Shown: positions 41,588 to 50,949 of the stretch, piece by piece
How the letters are laid out: every line of letters starts with the position of its first letter
Position numbering within the stretch: position 1 is the first letter of the stretch
Source: Azospirillum fermentarium
GTDB lineage: Bacteria > Pseudomonadota > Alphaproteobacteria > Azospirillales > Azospirillaceae
Reading direction: 5' to 3'
NCBI RefSeq assembly: GCF_025961205.1
Contig: NZ_JAOQNH010000001.1
Span: 2,318,001-2,382,000, forward strand
Length of the DNA stretch: 64,000 bases
Notes under the pieces: model-generated
What the model saw: the letters and a program-made list of their open reading frames with translations, nothing else
Told to the model about the DNA's origin: nothing
The model's database searches: none
Made by a program: the position numbers and the translations under genes

Positions 41588-42421
41588 TCACCCGAACAGG
41601 TAATCGTTCAGCATGTCCCAACTGTTGCGGTCGGGTGCCGCCAGCAGCCGCCCCTCGGTGACCGTGGGGCGGTAGGGGGCTCCACCCGCCAGGGCCGTAT
41701 GCCCCCCGGCCTCCGCGTGAATCAGCACGCCGGCGGCGTGGTCCCACGGCATCAGCCGGTGATAGAGGGAGAAGTGGCTGAGACCGTCCGCCAGCCGGAT
41801 GTATTCATGGGCGGCGCTGGCCAGACAGACGATCGGACCCAGTCCGCTTTCCCGCGCTTCCAGCCGCCGGCCCATGTCGGGGCCGCAATAGCGGGTGGAC
41901 ATGGCGCCGGTCATGGCGGCCAGCGGCACGGGGGCCGCCACGCGCAGGCGCCGATCTTCCCCCTCGCCGTCTGCGCTCATCCAGGCGCCCTGCCCCGCCA
42001 CCGCCCAGGCGGTGCGGCGGTTCAGCGGGTCGTGGATCCAGCCCATGCGGGTTTCCCCGCCGGCCACCAGCGCCACGATGACGGCAAAGGCCGGGCGGCC
42101 CGACGCGAAGTTCAGCGTGCCGTCCACCGGGTCGATCACCCACACCGGCCCCGGCCCGGCCAGCCGGTCCAGCACCGCCGGATCGGCCGCCGCCGCTTCC
42201 TCCCCCACCACCGTAGAGCCGGGCAAAAGGGCGCTCAGCCGCTCCGTCAGCAGGGCTTCGGCCTCTTCATCGGCGATGGTGACCAGATCGGTGGGGCCGG
42301 TCTTCTGCCGGATGTCCCCCGATGCCAGTTGCCGGAAACGGGGGAGGATCACCGCTTGCGCCACCGCGGCCATCAGGCCGGTCACGGTGCCGGGCGCGGG
42401 CAAGGAAAGGGCGGAGGTCAC
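41588..42421 (-). CDS. Inositol monophosphatase family phosphatase
   Basis: The 277-residue Mg2+-dependent phosphatase has the family's metal-binding motifs GEEAAAA, WVIDPVDGTLNF and WDHAAGVLIHAEAGG. Substrates in the family include inositol phosphates, 3'-phosphoadenosine 5'-phosphate (CysQ) and fructose-1,6-bisphosphate. The spacing does not decide between them. It starts with GTG overlapping the stop of the proline-rich gene by four bases. Confidence 0.88.
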   Translation of the reverse strand: MTSALSLPAPGTVTGLMAAVAQAVILPRFRQLASGDIRQKTGPTDLVTIADEEAEALLTERLSALLPGSTVVGEEAAAADPAVLDRLAGPGPVWVIDPVDGTLNFASGRPAFAVIVALVAGGETRMGWIHDPLNRRTAWAVAGQGAWMSADGEGEDRRLRVAAPVPLAAMTGAMSTRYCGPDMGRRLEARESGLGPIVCLASAAHEYIRLADGLSHFSLYHRLMPWDHAAGVLIHAEAGGHTALAGGAPYRPTVTEGRLLAAPDRNSWDMLNDYLFG

Positions 42422-42951
42422 GGTTTGGCCGGTGCCTTCTTTTGTGAATCCAGGGTCATGGTGGTGCTTCCCTGCTTGGGTGGGGCGGGCACGTGGACCT
42501 TTCCCTCCAGCCCGACCTCCCGGATGGCACGGACCAGGGCCTCATAGGTGGCAAGATCCGCTTCCGGGTTGGGGGGTGGTGGCTTTCCGCCCGTGGCCCC
42601 GCCCGGTTCCGCCGGCCCGCGCGGTTCCCCCGGTTTGGGGGGCGACGGCGGCGGGGGCGGCACCTTTTCCGGTTCCGGCGGGGGTGGCGGCGGCTGCCAT
42701 TCGCGGAAACAGTCAATGAAGCTGGGTTGGGTGCAGCTCTTCAGCAAGTCCCGCGCGTCGGGTGCCAGCACCACCGGCCCCAGAGGCACCACGGCCAGGG
42801 GCTGGGGCGGGCGGGGCAGAAAGGGTTCCGGGGCCTGTTCCTCGTCCTCACCGCCATTTCCCGCATTTCCCGGAGGCTGGCCGAGAACGGGGGAAAGGAC
42901 GGCAAGGGTTCCCGCAAGGGCGGCGCAGGACAGGATCAGGAAACGGGGCAC
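42418..42951 (-). CDS. Secreted proline-rich protein of unknown function
   Basis: The 177-residue protein has a signal peptide (LILSCAALAGTLAVLSPVLG) and a middle part rich in proline (WQPPPPPPEPEKVPPPPPSP), then a short helical tail containing LATYEALVRAIREVGLEGKV. Two cysteines (SCTQPSFIDCF) could form a disulfide in the periplasm. I recognise no family. Codon use, a start GTG at 42951 and the GTGA overlap with the phosphatase gene support it as real. The ribosome site is weak. Confidence 0.7.
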   Translation of the reverse strand: MPRFLILSCAALAGTLAVLSPVLGQPPGNAGNGGEDEEQAPEPFLPRPPQPLAVVPLGPVVLAPDARDLLKSCTQPSFIDCFREWQPPPPPPEPEKVPPPPPSPPKPGEPRGPAEPGGATGGKPPPPNPEADLATYEALVRAIREVGLEGKVHVPAPPKQGSTTMTLDSQKKAPAKP

Positions 42952-43072
42952 GGGAACTCACCGCGGGAAGGCATCGGAAAACCGCGGGTATTATGACCCT
43001 ACGCCGTCCAGCCCGCTACGGACAAAAATCCGCAAGCCTCCCCTGCCCCGTGGCGTCCGCTGCCTTTCCCTG

Positions 43073-44407
43073 CTACCCTTGGGTGTGCGGTTCAACGAAA
43101 CGCTTTTCGAACCGTGCGATGTCGGCGGGGTCCAGCGCCACCTGCAGGTGGGCCGTCTCCTCCTCGTCGCGGCGGTCCAGCACCTCGCCGTTGGCGTAGA
43201 GCCAGGCCAGCGCCGCCCCGTCTCCCAGATTGACCGACAGGTCCACCACCCGCCGCCCGGCGTTCATCCGCCGGTCCAGCAGGGCATCCAGATCCGCGAT
43301 CCCCTGGCCGGTGATGGCGGACACCGCCACCGACCGCGGATCGCGGCGGGTCTGGGTCAGCACCGCCTCGCGGTCGTCGGGCTCCAGGCAGTCGATCTTG
43401 TTCAGAACCTCGATCACCCGTTCGTCGGTGTCGGGGTCCAGCTCCAGTTCCCGCAGCACGGTGTGCACGTCGTCCCGCTGCGCCTGGGTGTCGGGGTGGG
43501 AGATGTCGCGGACATGCAGGATGATGTCGGCGGCGTCCACCTCTTCCAGCGTGGCGCGGAACGCCGCCACCAGATGGTGCGGCAGGTCCGAGATGAACCC
43601 CACCGTGTCCGACAGGATCACCTTGCGCCCCGACGGCAGCGTCACCTGACGCATGGTCGGGTCCAGCGTGGCGAACAGCAGATCCTTGGCGAACACCTCG
43701 GCGTTGGCCAGCCGGTTGAACAGCGTGGATTTGCCGGCGTTGGTGTACCCCACCAGCGCCACCACCGGGTACGGCACCTTCGCCCGCGCCTTGCGGTGCA
43801 GGCCGCGGGTCCGCCGCACGTCCTCCAGCTCTTTCTTGATCTTGATGATGCGGTCGCCGATCAGGCGGCGGTCCATCTCAAGCTGCGATTCGCCGGGGCC
43901 GCCCAGGAAGCCGAAGCCACCGCGCTGCCGTTCCAGGTGGGTCCACGACCGCACCAGACGGGACCGCTGGTAGGTGAGAGCCGCCAGCTCCACCTGAAGC
44001 TGGCCTTCACGGGTGCGGGCGCGCGCCCCGAAGATTTCCAAAATCAGGCCGGTGCGGTCGATGACCTTGGCCTTCAGTGCCTTTTCCAGGTTGCGTTGCT
44101 GCACCGGCGACAGGGCATGGTCGATGATGACCAGCCCGGCGTCGTGCTCCTCCACCGCCGCGGCGATGGATTCAACGCTGCCCGACCCCAGCAGGGTGGC
44201 AGGTTGCGGACGGTTCACCCGCACGGATTCGGCGTGGACGACATCAAGCTCGATGGCCTGCGCAAGGCCGACCGCTTCGTCCAGACACGATTCCGGGCTG
44301 CGGGCACCGGGTTCGCCGGTGCGCAGATCGGGATGAACAACGATGGCGCGGCCGGCGCCGTCCGGCTGCCGGCCTTCGCCTTGGGTCACGGTATCAGTCG
44401 CCTTCAC
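43073..44407 (-). CDS. hflX: GTPase HflX
   Basis: The 444-residue ribosome-associated GTPase rescues or splits stalled ribosomes under stress. The HflX N-terminal domain carries [13 protein letters not shown], then a coiled-coil linker with [13 protein letters not shown], and the G domain has G1 [10 protein letters not shown]3 DTVGF and G4 NKID. The start appears to be GTG at 44407, overlapping hfq by 14 bases. The hfq-hflX order is the common proteobacterial one. Confidence 0.95.
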   Translation of the reverse strand: MKATDTVTQGEGRQPDGAGRAIVVHPDLRTGEPGARSPESCLDEAVGLAQAIELDVVHAESVRVNRPQPATLLGSGSVESIAAAVEEHDAGLVIIDHALSPVQQRNLEKALKAKVIDRTGLILEIFGARARTREGQLQVELAALTYQRSRLVRSWTHLERQRGGFGFLGGPGESQLEMDRRLIGDRIIKIKKELEDVRRTRGLHRKARAKVPYPVVALVGYTNAGKSTLFNRLANAEVFAKDLLFATLDPTMRQVTLPSGRKVILSDTVGFISDLPHHLVAAFRATLEEVDAADIILHVRDISHPDTQAQRDDVHTVLRELELDPDTDERVIEVLNKIDCLEPDDREAVLTQTRRDPRSVAVSAITGQGIADLDALLDRRMNAGRRVVDLSVNLGDGAALAWLYANGEVLDRRDEEETAHLQVALDPADIARFEKRFVEPHTQG

Positions 44408-44642
44408 CTTCTTTGGCAGGCTCGAACAGTTGAATCGGATGGGCCGGCATCACGGTCGAGATCGCGTGCTTATAGACCAGTTGGCTGTGCGCGTCACGGC
44501 GCAGCAGAACAGAAAAGTTGTCGAACCACGTGATGATGCCCTGCAACTTGACACCGTTCACGAGGAAGACCGTTACGGGAGTCTTATTCTTGCGGATGTG
44601 GTTGAGGAACACATCCTGCACGTTTTGGCTTTTTTCGGACAT
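44394..44642 (-). CDS. hfq: RNA chaperone Hfq
   Basis: The 82-residue protein forms the hexameric RNA chaperone that pairs small RNAs with mRNAs. Sm1 motif [20 protein letters not shown] and Sm2 motif [10 protein letters not shown] are complete, and the start [20 protein letters not shown] is typical of alphaproteobacterial Hfq. ATG 44642 has AAGGGGG upstream. Upstream in-frame codons are not needed. Its presence makes an Hfq-dependent mode possible for the small RNAs at 3.8-4.1 kb. Confidence 0.98.
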   Translation of the reverse strand: MSEKSQNVQDVFLNHIRKNKTPVTVFLVNGVKLQGIITWFDNFSVLLRRDAHSQLVYKHAISTVMPAHPIQLFEPAKEGEGD

Positions 44643-44716
44643 TACGTCACGCCCCCTTCTTTGAGTGTTCTTGGGGCTTCCCTCGGAAGCCCTCATCCCC
44701 GAACCATGAAAACAGA

Positions 44717-45418
44717 TCACACATGGCCGGCCGCCCCAGCCTGTGCCGGGACGAATATGGTATCACCAATGCCTTTCACCAAGTCATTCAGCGATTGGCA
44801 CGACGGAAAACGGTAGCGGGGTGGGAACTGGCTAATGCCCTCCCCCCCCTTGTCACCGATCAGGATGGGTATGCAGCCGCTGGCGTGCGCGCATTCCATG
44901 TCGATATCGGCGTCACCGATGAACCAGATCTCATCGTCGGCCCCCAGCGGTGCCCCGGTCAAGGCCATCCGTACGGGCGCGCAGTCGGGCTTGTCCCGCT
45001 CGGCGTCCTGGGCGCCCACCAGATGGGCGAAATAGCGGCCCCACCCCAGCGCCTCGGCCTCCGCCCGCAGGAAACGGCCGGTCTTGTTCGACACCACCGC
45101 CTGCCACACGCCGCGTTCCGCCAGGGTTTCCAGCAGCGCCTGGGCACCCGGCAGCGGGCGCAGGTGGTCCAGGTGGTGGGCGTCGAAATAGGCATAGAAC
45201 ACATCGCGCGCATCCGTCCAGCGGTCCCCGAACAGGGTGGGGAAGCTGTCGCGCAGCGATTGGCGGATGCGCATCCGCGCCTCGTCATCCGACCACGGGG
45301 CGTGACCGAAGGTGACGAGCGCATGGTTCAGAGCGGCGACCACGGTCCCCCAGTTGTCAACAAGGGTGTTGTCCCAATCGTACAGCACCGCTGTTGGAAT
45401 TTTGTCTGGGTGGGTCAA
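44717..45418 (-). CDS. HAD-superfamily phosphatase
   Basis: The 233-residue haloacid dehalogenase-type hydrolase has the nucleophile motif [11 protein letters not shown] (both catalytic Asp), motif II VVSNK, the motif III lysine in RDKPDCAPV and motif [18 protein letters not shown]. The cap region fits subfamily I, like phosphoglycolate phosphatase, but substrate is undetermined. The start is TTG at 45418 with AGAGGG upstream. Downstream lies hfq, 74 bases away. Confidence 0.85.
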   Translation of the reverse strand: MTHPDKIPTAVLYDWDNTLVDNWGTVVAALNHALVTFGHAPWSDDEARMRIRQSLRDSFPTLFGDRWTDARDVFYAYFDAHHLDHLRPLPGAQALLETLAERGVWQAVVSNKTGRFLRAEAEALGWGRYFAHLVGAQDAERDKPDCAPVRMALTGAPLGADDEIWFIGDADIDMECAHASGCIPILIGDKGGEGISQFPPRYRFPSCQSLNDLVKGIGDTIFVPAQAGAAGHV

Positions 45419-45557
45419 CGCCGGCCCTCTGCCGCCTGGGGTTTGCTCATATTTGAAACGAACTGTGAAACGAAAGCGTTAGGGCAGCCGCACGAAAAAT
45501 TCAAGCCCGTAAAGCTTCAGCCCCCCACAGCCGGGGCGCGAGGGGGGAAGGCAGCGG

Positions 45558-46934
45558 TCAAAAGAACTCCAGCCGCACGGCGAAGAGCTTTTCCACCTTC
45601 TTCACCTGCCCCACGGTGGCCAGAATGATCACCCGGTCCTTGGGGCGGATCACCGTGGCCGGGCGGGGCATGATGACCTCTTCCCCCCGCACGATGGCGC
45701 CGACGATGACGCCGGACGGCAGGCGGATGTCGCGCAACGGCATGTTGACCACGGCGGAGGTTTCCAGCGCCTCGGCCTCGATCACCTCGGCAAAGCCTTC
45801 GCGCAGGCTGTGGACGGCGCGGATGCGGCCCCGGCGCACATGCTGAAGGATGGTGGAAACGGTGATGCCCCGCGGGCTGACGATGGCGTCGATGCCCAAC
45901 GGGGCCACCATGGCGGAATAGCTGGTCTTGTTGATCAGCGTGATGGCCCGCCGGCAACCGTAGCGCTTGGCCAGCAGCGAGGCCAGGATGTTGCCTTCGT
46001 CGTCGTTGGTGACGGCGACCACGGTTTCGCTGGAGCGGATGTTGGCCTCGTCCAGGGTATCGGGATCCAGCCCGTCCCCATGGAGCACCATGGTGCGGTT
46101 CAGCCGCTGGGCCACGTACTGGGCGCGCTCGCGGTTCATCTCCACGATGCGGGCGGAGACGTGGGGGTATTTCGTCTCGATCTCCTCGGCCAGGCACAGG
46201 CCGATGTTGCCGCCGCCCAGGATGGTGATCCGCCGCGCCTCCCCCTCCTCGTGGCCAAAGGCGGCCATGCCGCGCTGCAGGTGGCGGGTGTCGCAGACGA
46301 AATACACCTCGTCCCCCGGCAGCATCTGGTCGTCGCCGGTGGGGATGATGGGTTTGTCGTTGCGGATGATGGCCACCACCTCCAGCCCCAGGCCGGGGAA
46401 GAGGCCGGTGAGCTGGCGCAGGGGGGTGTGGAGCACCGGGCAATTGTCGGTGCACAGCACCCCGATCACCCGGACGCGCCCATCGGCCAGGGGGATCATG
46501 TCCACCGCCCCCGGCACCTGCAGCCGCCGGGCGATGGCGCGGGCCACCTCGATCTCGGGCGAGATGATCACGTCGATGGGCAGGTGCTCGCGGGTGAACA
46601 GGTCGGACCAGATGGGTTTCAGGTACGACTGGTTGCGCACGCGGGCGATCTTGGTCGGGACGTTGAACAGGGAATGGGCCACCTGGCAGGCAACCATGTT
46701 CACCTCGTCCGTCTGGGTGACGGCGACGATCATGTCGCTTTCCGCCGCTCCCGCCGCTTCCAGCACGTCGGGATAGGACGCGTGACCGACCATGGCCTGC
46801 ACGTCCAGCGTATCGTGCAGCTTCTGGATCAGCGTGGGGGACTGGTCGATGACGGTGACGCTGTTGCCCTCCAGCGCCAGATAGCGGGCGATGTTGGAGC
46901 CGACCTGCCCCGCGCCGCAAACGATCACCTTCAT
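45558..46934 (-). CDS. trkA: Trk potassium uptake system, NAD-binding peripheral protein
   Basis: The 458-residue protein gates the TrkH/TrkG potassium channel on the cytoplasmic side. It contains two RCK units, each with a Rossmann nucleotide-binding site (VIVCGAGQVGSNIARYL at the start and ITILGGGNIGLCLAEEI near residue 235) and a RCK_C domain. Length equals E. coli TrkA (458). No trkH is in the window. The flanking genes run on the same strand, but the gaps suggest its own promoter. Confidence 0.95.
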   Translation of the reverse strand: MKVIVCGAGQVGSNIARYLALEGNSVTVIDQSPTLIQKLHDTLDVQAMVGHASYPDVLEAAGAAESDMIVAVTQTDEVNMVACQVAHSLFNVPTKIARVRNQSYLKPIWSDLFTREHLPIDVIISPEIEVARAIARRLQVPGAVDMIPLADGRVRVIGVLCTDNCPVLHTPLRQLTGLFPGLGLEVVAIIRNDKPIIPTGDDQMLPGDEVYFVCDTRHLQRGMAAFGHEEGEARRITILGGGNIGLCLAEEIETKYPHVSARIVEMNRERAQYVAQRLNRTMVLHGDGLDPDTLDEANIRSSETVVAVTNDDEGNILASLLAKRYGCRRAITLINKTSYSAMVAPLGIDAIVSPRGITVSTILQHVRRGRIRAVHSLREGFAEVIEAEALETSAVVNMPLRDIRLPSGVIVGAIVRGEEVIMPRPATVIRPKDRVIILATVGQVKKVEKLFAVRLEFF

Positions 46935-47163
46935 TGCCGGCCCCTTCCGATATGCACCGCCCTGTATGCCATCGGTGGGCGGGCAAGGAAAATATCACCG
47001 CCGCCGCCATGCCGCCAGAGGGGGCGGGGGCGGTTGCCGGCGCCCCTGCCCTTCCCCTCTGCGGGCTTTTCCCGCGGGGGCCGGCGCGGCATAGTCCGCC
47101 GTCCCTGTGGCCGCATGTCCGGTGCGGGGCCTTCCTCTTTTCCAGCCCGGTGGCGCGTTTTCC

Positions 47164-47904
47164 ATGATGACTCTTCTTTTGCTGGTCTCGGCCTTTGCCG
47201 CCGGAGCCCTGAACGCCGTGGCCGGCGGCGGCAGCTTTCTGACGTTCCCGGCCCTGATGATGGCCGGGGTGCCGCCGGTCAACGCCAACGCCACCAGCAC
47301 GGTCGCGGTATCCCCAGGTGCCCTGGCCAGCGCCTTCGGCTACCGGCGGGAGCTGAGGACCATCGGCCAATCCATCAACCTGCCGCTGATGATCGGCATC
47401 AGCCTTGTGGGCGGTCTGGCCGGGGCGCTGCTGCTGCTGTGGACGCCGGAGCGGCTGTTCGAGGCGATCGTGCCCTGGCTCCTGCTGTTCGCCACGGCCC
47501 TGTTCGCGGCCGGCCCGACGGTATCGGCCTATGCCCGGAAACACTTCACCATGGGCCAGACCAGCCTGATGGTTCTGCAGTTTCTGATCGCGGTGTACGG
47601 CGGCTATTTCGGGGGCGGGATCGGCATCCTGATGCTGGCGTTGCTGGGGGTGTTCGGCCTGACCGACCTGAACGCCATGAACGGGATGAAGACGCTGTTG
47701 TCGGGGTGCCTGAACGCCATCGCCGTGGTGGCCTTCGTGGCCGGCGGGGCGGTGTATTGGCACGAGGCCATCATCATGACCGTGGCGGCGGTGGCCGGCG
47801 GGTACGTGGGTGCATCGGTCGCCCGCCGCATTCCCGGCCCGGTCCTGCGCAAGTTCGTGATTGTGGTCGGGTGTCTGATGACGGTTTATTTCTTTGTAAA
47901 CTGA
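47164..47904 (+). CDS. TauE/SafE (TSUP) family anion permease
   Basis: The 246-residue inner-membrane protein has about eight helices and the two TSUP half-repeats, with AGALNAVAGGGSFLTFPALM and YGGYFGGGIGILMLALLGV as the conserved glycine-rich turns. Family members export sulfite, organosulfonates or related anions. The substrate here is open. ATG 47164 (or 47167) begins directly at the first helix. An upstream in-frame ATG at 47107 would add a non-conserved leader. Confidence 0.88.
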   Translation: MMTLLLLVSAFAAGALNAVAGGGSFLTFPALMMAGVPPVNANATSTVAVSPGALASAFGYRRELRTIGQSINLPLMIGISLVGGLAGALLLLWTPERLFEAIVPWLLLFATALFAAGPTVSAYARKHFTMGQTSLMVLQFLIAVYGGYFGGGIGILMLALLGVFGLTDLNAMNGMKTLLSGCLNAIAVVAFVAGGAVYWHEAIIMTVAAVAGGYVGASVARRIPGPVLRKFVIVVGCLMTVYFFVN

Positions 47905-48017
47905 CAACTCCGGCAGCGTGATGCGGCTGGGGGTTGAGATGTGGCGGGATATGTTCCCGAATATGCACGACCCCCTTGCTTTCCATTCATTTTCCCGCCA
48001 CATTCCCGCTCCCGGTA

Positions 48018-48093
48018 GGGCCTGTAGTTCAGCGGTTAGAACGCGCCGCTCATAACGGTGTTGTCGTCGGTTCGAATCCGGCCGGGCCCACCA
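48018..48093 (+). tRNA. tRNA with CAU anticodon, probably tRNA-Ile2 (lysidine type)
   Basis: The 76-base cloverleaf folds completely: acceptor GGGCCTG with CGGGCCC (one T-G pair), D arm GTTC/GAAC, anticodon stem CGCCG/CGGTG with loop CTCATAA, T arm GTCGG-TTCGAAT-CCGGC and an encoded CCA (48091-48093). The anticodon is CAT. The GGGCC acceptor and CTCATAA loop resemble the minor isoleucine tRNA that TilS modifies, rather than initiator or elongator methionine tRNA. The region directly downstream is disturbed by mobile DNA. Confidence 0.9.
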
Positions 48094-48190
48094 TCTTTTC
48101 AAGGGGTTGGCAGTGGCCCCAGATGGGAAAATCGGTAATGGGAAAGCAATGGGAAAGCAGGTTGGCCCATTGCTCCCCGGTCACCGCCCC

Positions 48191-48466
48191 TCACGCCGCC
48201 ATGGGCGCCCGCCGCAGCAGCGCCAGCGGGACCATCACGGCCCGCGACGATCCCTGACCAAACTTGAACGGCTTGCCGCCATCGCGCGCCCCTTCCAAGG
48301 ACAGCAGGGCGCGCCGTCCGTCGCCGCGCGCATGGCCCCAGGCCAGCAGCGTTGCCGGGCCGGTGTTGGCGATGGCGAAGAACCCAGGCCAACCGGGCGG
48401 GTCGATCAGCACACCGTTGCGCGCCAGGAACCGCCGGCAGTCGCCGGCCTCGATCATCTGGGCCAC
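48191..48466 (-). CDS. Hypothetical protein next to the tRNA
   Basis: The 91-residue frame (GTG at 48466; N-terminus MAQMIEAGDCRRFLARNGVL) has strongly GC-biased third codon positions, so it is likely or recently coding. It contains PPGWPGFFAIANTGPATLLA and no membrane helix. I recognise no family. It lies between the tRNA and transposase debris, so it may be a remnant of an integrated element. An AT-rich stretch (48480-48560) precedes it and may hold its promoter. Confidence 0.45.
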   Translation of the reverse strand: MAQMIEAGDCRRFLARNGVLIDPPGWPGFFAIANTGPATLLAWGHARGDGRRALLSLEGARDGGKPFKFGQGSSRAVMVPLALLRRAPMAA

Positions 48467-48632
48467 CGTGCTATGGGGGCTATGTTGGATTTATCATAAG
48501 TTGAATTTGTGGAAAGTTATTACAATTTCTTGGGTAAATTTCTTGGATAAGGCTGGTTTCAGCGACATTCTTCCGAGGTTGCGCCTCCCCCAAGTCCCCC
48601 CACGCCACGCCCGTGACCGCAGGGGAATCGCT

Positions 48633-48935
48633 TCAGGTTAAGGATCCGGATTGGCGGATGAGCTTTTCGAGATAATCGGGGTCGAGATTGGCCCGTTTTC
48701 GTCGAACCTTGAGACTGTGTTTGTCGATGGGTTGGCGGACGAGGTTCATGGCGATATGCCGGACGACGGCCATGTTCTGGGGACCGTGCCCGGAGCGCAG
48801 GCGGGCGAGGTCGTCGTGGAAGACGACATCAAGGATCCAATGCAGCCGGTTCTCGATGCCCCAATGGGCACGGACGGCGCGTGCGAAGGTCTCAGCGTCG
48901 AGCGGGGCGGAGGCGAGGTAATAGCGCCGCTCGGA
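48633..48935 (-). pseudogene. ISAs1-family transposase, C-terminal fragment
   Basis: The last 100 codons of a DDE transposase are readable in one frame: SERRYYLASAPLDAETFARA, VRAHWGIENRLHWILDVVFH and RHIAMNLVRQPIDKHSLKVR, ending in TGA at 48633-48635. The HWGIENRLHW motif with its catalytic Glu identifies the ISAs1 (H-repeat-associated) family. The 5' part is missing: the frame is cut at 48935, exactly where the IS256-type terminal repeat starts, and no 5' piece is found beyond the IS256 element. It cannot make an active enzyme. Confidence 0.85.
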
Positions 48936-50363
48936 TCGTGTCCCTGGCCGTGGTGTAGGAACGGAGAGGCGCTCATGGTCTCCGGCTGGTCTGGCCGGGA
49001 TGATCAGGCGGCCACGGCAGGCAGGCTGACGAGGGGGTCATCGCCGAGTGGGGCGATGGTTTCCAGGGTTATGTAGCGCGCCCTCTGGACAGCCCATTCG
49101 TCGTTCTGTTCCAGGAGGATGGCACCGATGAGGCGCGTAATCGCCTCCGGGTTGGGAAATATGCCGACCACCTCGGTGCGTCGCTTGATCTCGCCGTTGA
49201 GACGTTCAATCGGGTTTGTCGAGAGGAGCTTGGCCCGGTGCTCCTTGGGAAAGGTCATGTAGGCCAGGACGTCTTCTTCCGCTTCATCCATCAGCGCCGC
49301 CAGCTTGGGTAGCTTGGTTCGGACCTGATCAGCCACTTGCCGCCACTGCGTGCGTGCGGATGCCGCATCGTCCTGCGCGAAAGCCGTGGCGATGAAGGCG
49401 GCGACGACGCGCCTGCCGCTCTTGCCGGCATGGGCAAGGGCGGTCCTGGAGAAATGGACCCGGCACCTTTGCCACGTCGCCTGGAAGACTCGGGTGACGG
49501 CGGCCTTGATGCCACCATGGGCGTCGGAGATCACCAGCTTGACGCCGTTCAGCCCCCGGCGCTTGAGCTTGCGCAGGAACTCGATCCAGAAGGTCTCGGC
49601 CTCCGACGGGCCGATGTCCATGCCCAGGACCTCGCGGCGGCCGTCGGTGTTGACCGCCACGGCGATGGTGACGGCGACCGAGACGATACGCCCGTTCTGG
49701 CGGACCTTCACGTAGGTGGCGTCGAGCCACAGGTAGGGCCAATCGCCTTCGATGGGACGGCCCAAGAAGGTCTTCACCCGCTCGTCGATCTCGGCGCACA
49801 ACCGGCTGACCTGGCTCTTGGAGATGCCGGACATTCCCATCGCCTGGACCAGATCGTCCACCGAGCGGGTCGAGATGCCCTGGATATAGGCCTCCTGGAT
49901 CACCGCCGTCAGCGCCTTCTCGGCCATCCGCCGCGGCTCCAGAAAGCCGGGGAAGTAGGAGCCCTTGCGCAGTTTGGGAATGCGCAGCTCGACGGTCCCC
50001 GCCCGGGTTTCCCAGTCGCGGTCCCGATAGCCGTTGCGCTGGACAAGCCGCTCGGCAGACCGTTCGCCATGACCGGCGCCGGTCAGCCCCTGCACCTCCA
50101 ACTCCATCAGCCGCTCGGCGGCGAAGCCGATCATCGCGCGCAGAACATCGGCATCCGCGCCCTTCTCAAGCAGCGCGCGAAGCGCCATCATCTCGTCGGT
50201 CATCGTGGTCACCCTCGGTCGAGGTTGTGTTGTGGTGACCAGACTCGACCGAAGAACCACGATGACCGCCCGCTGTGGATAACCGGCCCGCCTACGCCAG
50301 CCATGGAAGGGCGCTGCGGCGGGCCGGTTCCCCACAGCTCCTACACCACGCAATGGGACACGA
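48936..50363 (-). mobile_element. Complete IS256-family insertion sequence
   Basis: The ends form terminal inverted repeats: 48936-48960 (TCGTGTCCC, 4 variable, CGTGGTGTAGGA) matches the complement of 50339-50363 at 21 of 25 positions. Between them is one full transposase gene. No 8-9 base target duplication is visible, and the left end lies inside an ISAs1 transposase whose other half is absent, so a deletion probably followed insertion. Confidence 0.85.
49004..50203 (-). CDS. IS256-family (mutator-type) transposase
   Basis: The 399-residue DDE transposase has the mutator-family layout: [19 protein letters not shown] (helix-turn-helix region), [11 protein letters not shown] (first Asp), [13 protein letters not shown] (second Asp) and [19 protein letters not shown] (Glu). 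Length is normal for IS256. ATG 50203 gives [20 protein letters not shown]. The frame has no stops or shifts, so the element may still be active. The long frame upstream of the ATG is within the IS end and is not coding. Confidence 0.95.
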   Translation of the reverse strand: MTDEMMALRALLEKGADADVLRAMIGFAAERLMELEVQGLTGAGHGERSAERLVQRNGYRDRDWETRAGTVELRIPKLRKGSYFPGFLEPRRMAEKALTAVIQEAYIQGISTRSVDDLVQAMGMSGISKSQVSRLCAEIDERVKTFLGRPIEGDWPYLWLDATYVKVRQNGRIVSVAVTIAVAVNTDGRREVLGMDIGPSEAETFWIEFLRKLKRRGLNGVKLVISDAHGGIKAAVTRVFQATWQRCRVHFSRTALAHAGKSGRRVVAAFIATAFAQDDAASARTQWRQVADQVRTKLPKLAALMDEAEEDVLAYMTFPKEHRAKLLSTNPIERLNGEIKRRTEVVGIFPNPEAITRLIGAILLEQNDEWAVQRARYITLETIAPLGDDPLVSLPAVAA

Positions 50364-50396
50364 CCCTTCCGTTGCGGACGGGTGGGGACACGACCC
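50355..50396. repeat. Duplicated IS tip sequence at the right end of the IS256 element
   Basis: GGGACACGACCC occurs at 50355-50366 (the outer tip of the IS) and again at 50385-50396, 30 bases further out. The outer copy may be a relic of an earlier insertion or a staggered end. The rest of 50364-50511 shows only the ribosome site (AAAGG at 50499-50503) of the next gene. Confidence 0.6.
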
Positions 50397-50511
50397 CGTT
50401 CGAACAACCGAAGATGCACCGCCAAAGAAAAGATCGGAAAAATTGCCCGCCGCCGCCGTTGCTGTAGACTGGTGTCTCTTCGACGCTCACGGCTGATCAA
50501 AGGCGCATCCC

Positions 50512-50949
50512 ATGTCCGTCACCCTCCCCGCCGCCGCCGCTTTCCTGGGGGTGGCTTCCAGCCTGACGCCGCCGGTTCCGGCCCCGCATGCTCTCCCGGT
50601 ACCGGTACCGCCGGGACAGGCGCAGGTTCAGACCCAGCCGGCCGCCCCGGCAGCACTGCCGGCCCCGCCGAAGACGGCGGCGGCCCCCGCCGCGTCCGTC
50701 ACCGGCCCCTACACGGTGCATCTGGCCTCCTACCGCAACCACGGCAACGCGGCGGACGGATGGCGGAAGCTGAGTCACGCGGCGGCCCCCCTGTCCAGCC
50801 TGCAGCCGGCCTATCGCCCGGTGGAGGTGCCGGGCCAGGGCGCGTTCGTGCGCCTGACCGCCGGGCATTTCGCCGACAAGGCCGCCGCCCAGAGCTTTTG
50901 CGACAGCATCAAGGCCGCGGTCGGCTATTGCCAGCCGCTCAAGGGGTAA
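50512..50949 (+). CDS. SPOR-domain protein
   Basis: The 145-residue protein has an N-terminal hydrophobic/Pro-Ala-rich part ([20 protein letters not shown]) and a C-terminal SPOR fold: [40 protein letters not shown] and [23 protein letters not shown] domains bind peptidoglycan stripped of stem peptides at division sites. A clear membrane anchor or lipobox is not seen, and the start may have been affected by the neighbouring IS (308 bases of IS end and debris precede it), so the N-terminus may be shortened. The 3' end overlaps tlyA by 11 bases on the opposite strand. Confidence 0.8.
   Translation: MSVTLPAAAAFLGVASSLTPPVPAPHALPVPVPPGQAQVQTQPAAPAALPAPPKTAAAPAASVTGPYTVHLASYRNHGNAADGWRKLSHAAAPLSSLQPAYRPVEVPGQGAFVRLTAGHFADKAAAQSFCDSIKAAVGYCQPLKG

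Noticed and set aside
47939-48003. 11-bp inverted repeat (ATGTGGCGGGA / TCCCGCCACAT) between the TauE-type gene and the tRNA
   Set aside because: The arms are 43 bases apart with no T-run. It could be chance or a weak 3' structure, so it is not called as a feature.
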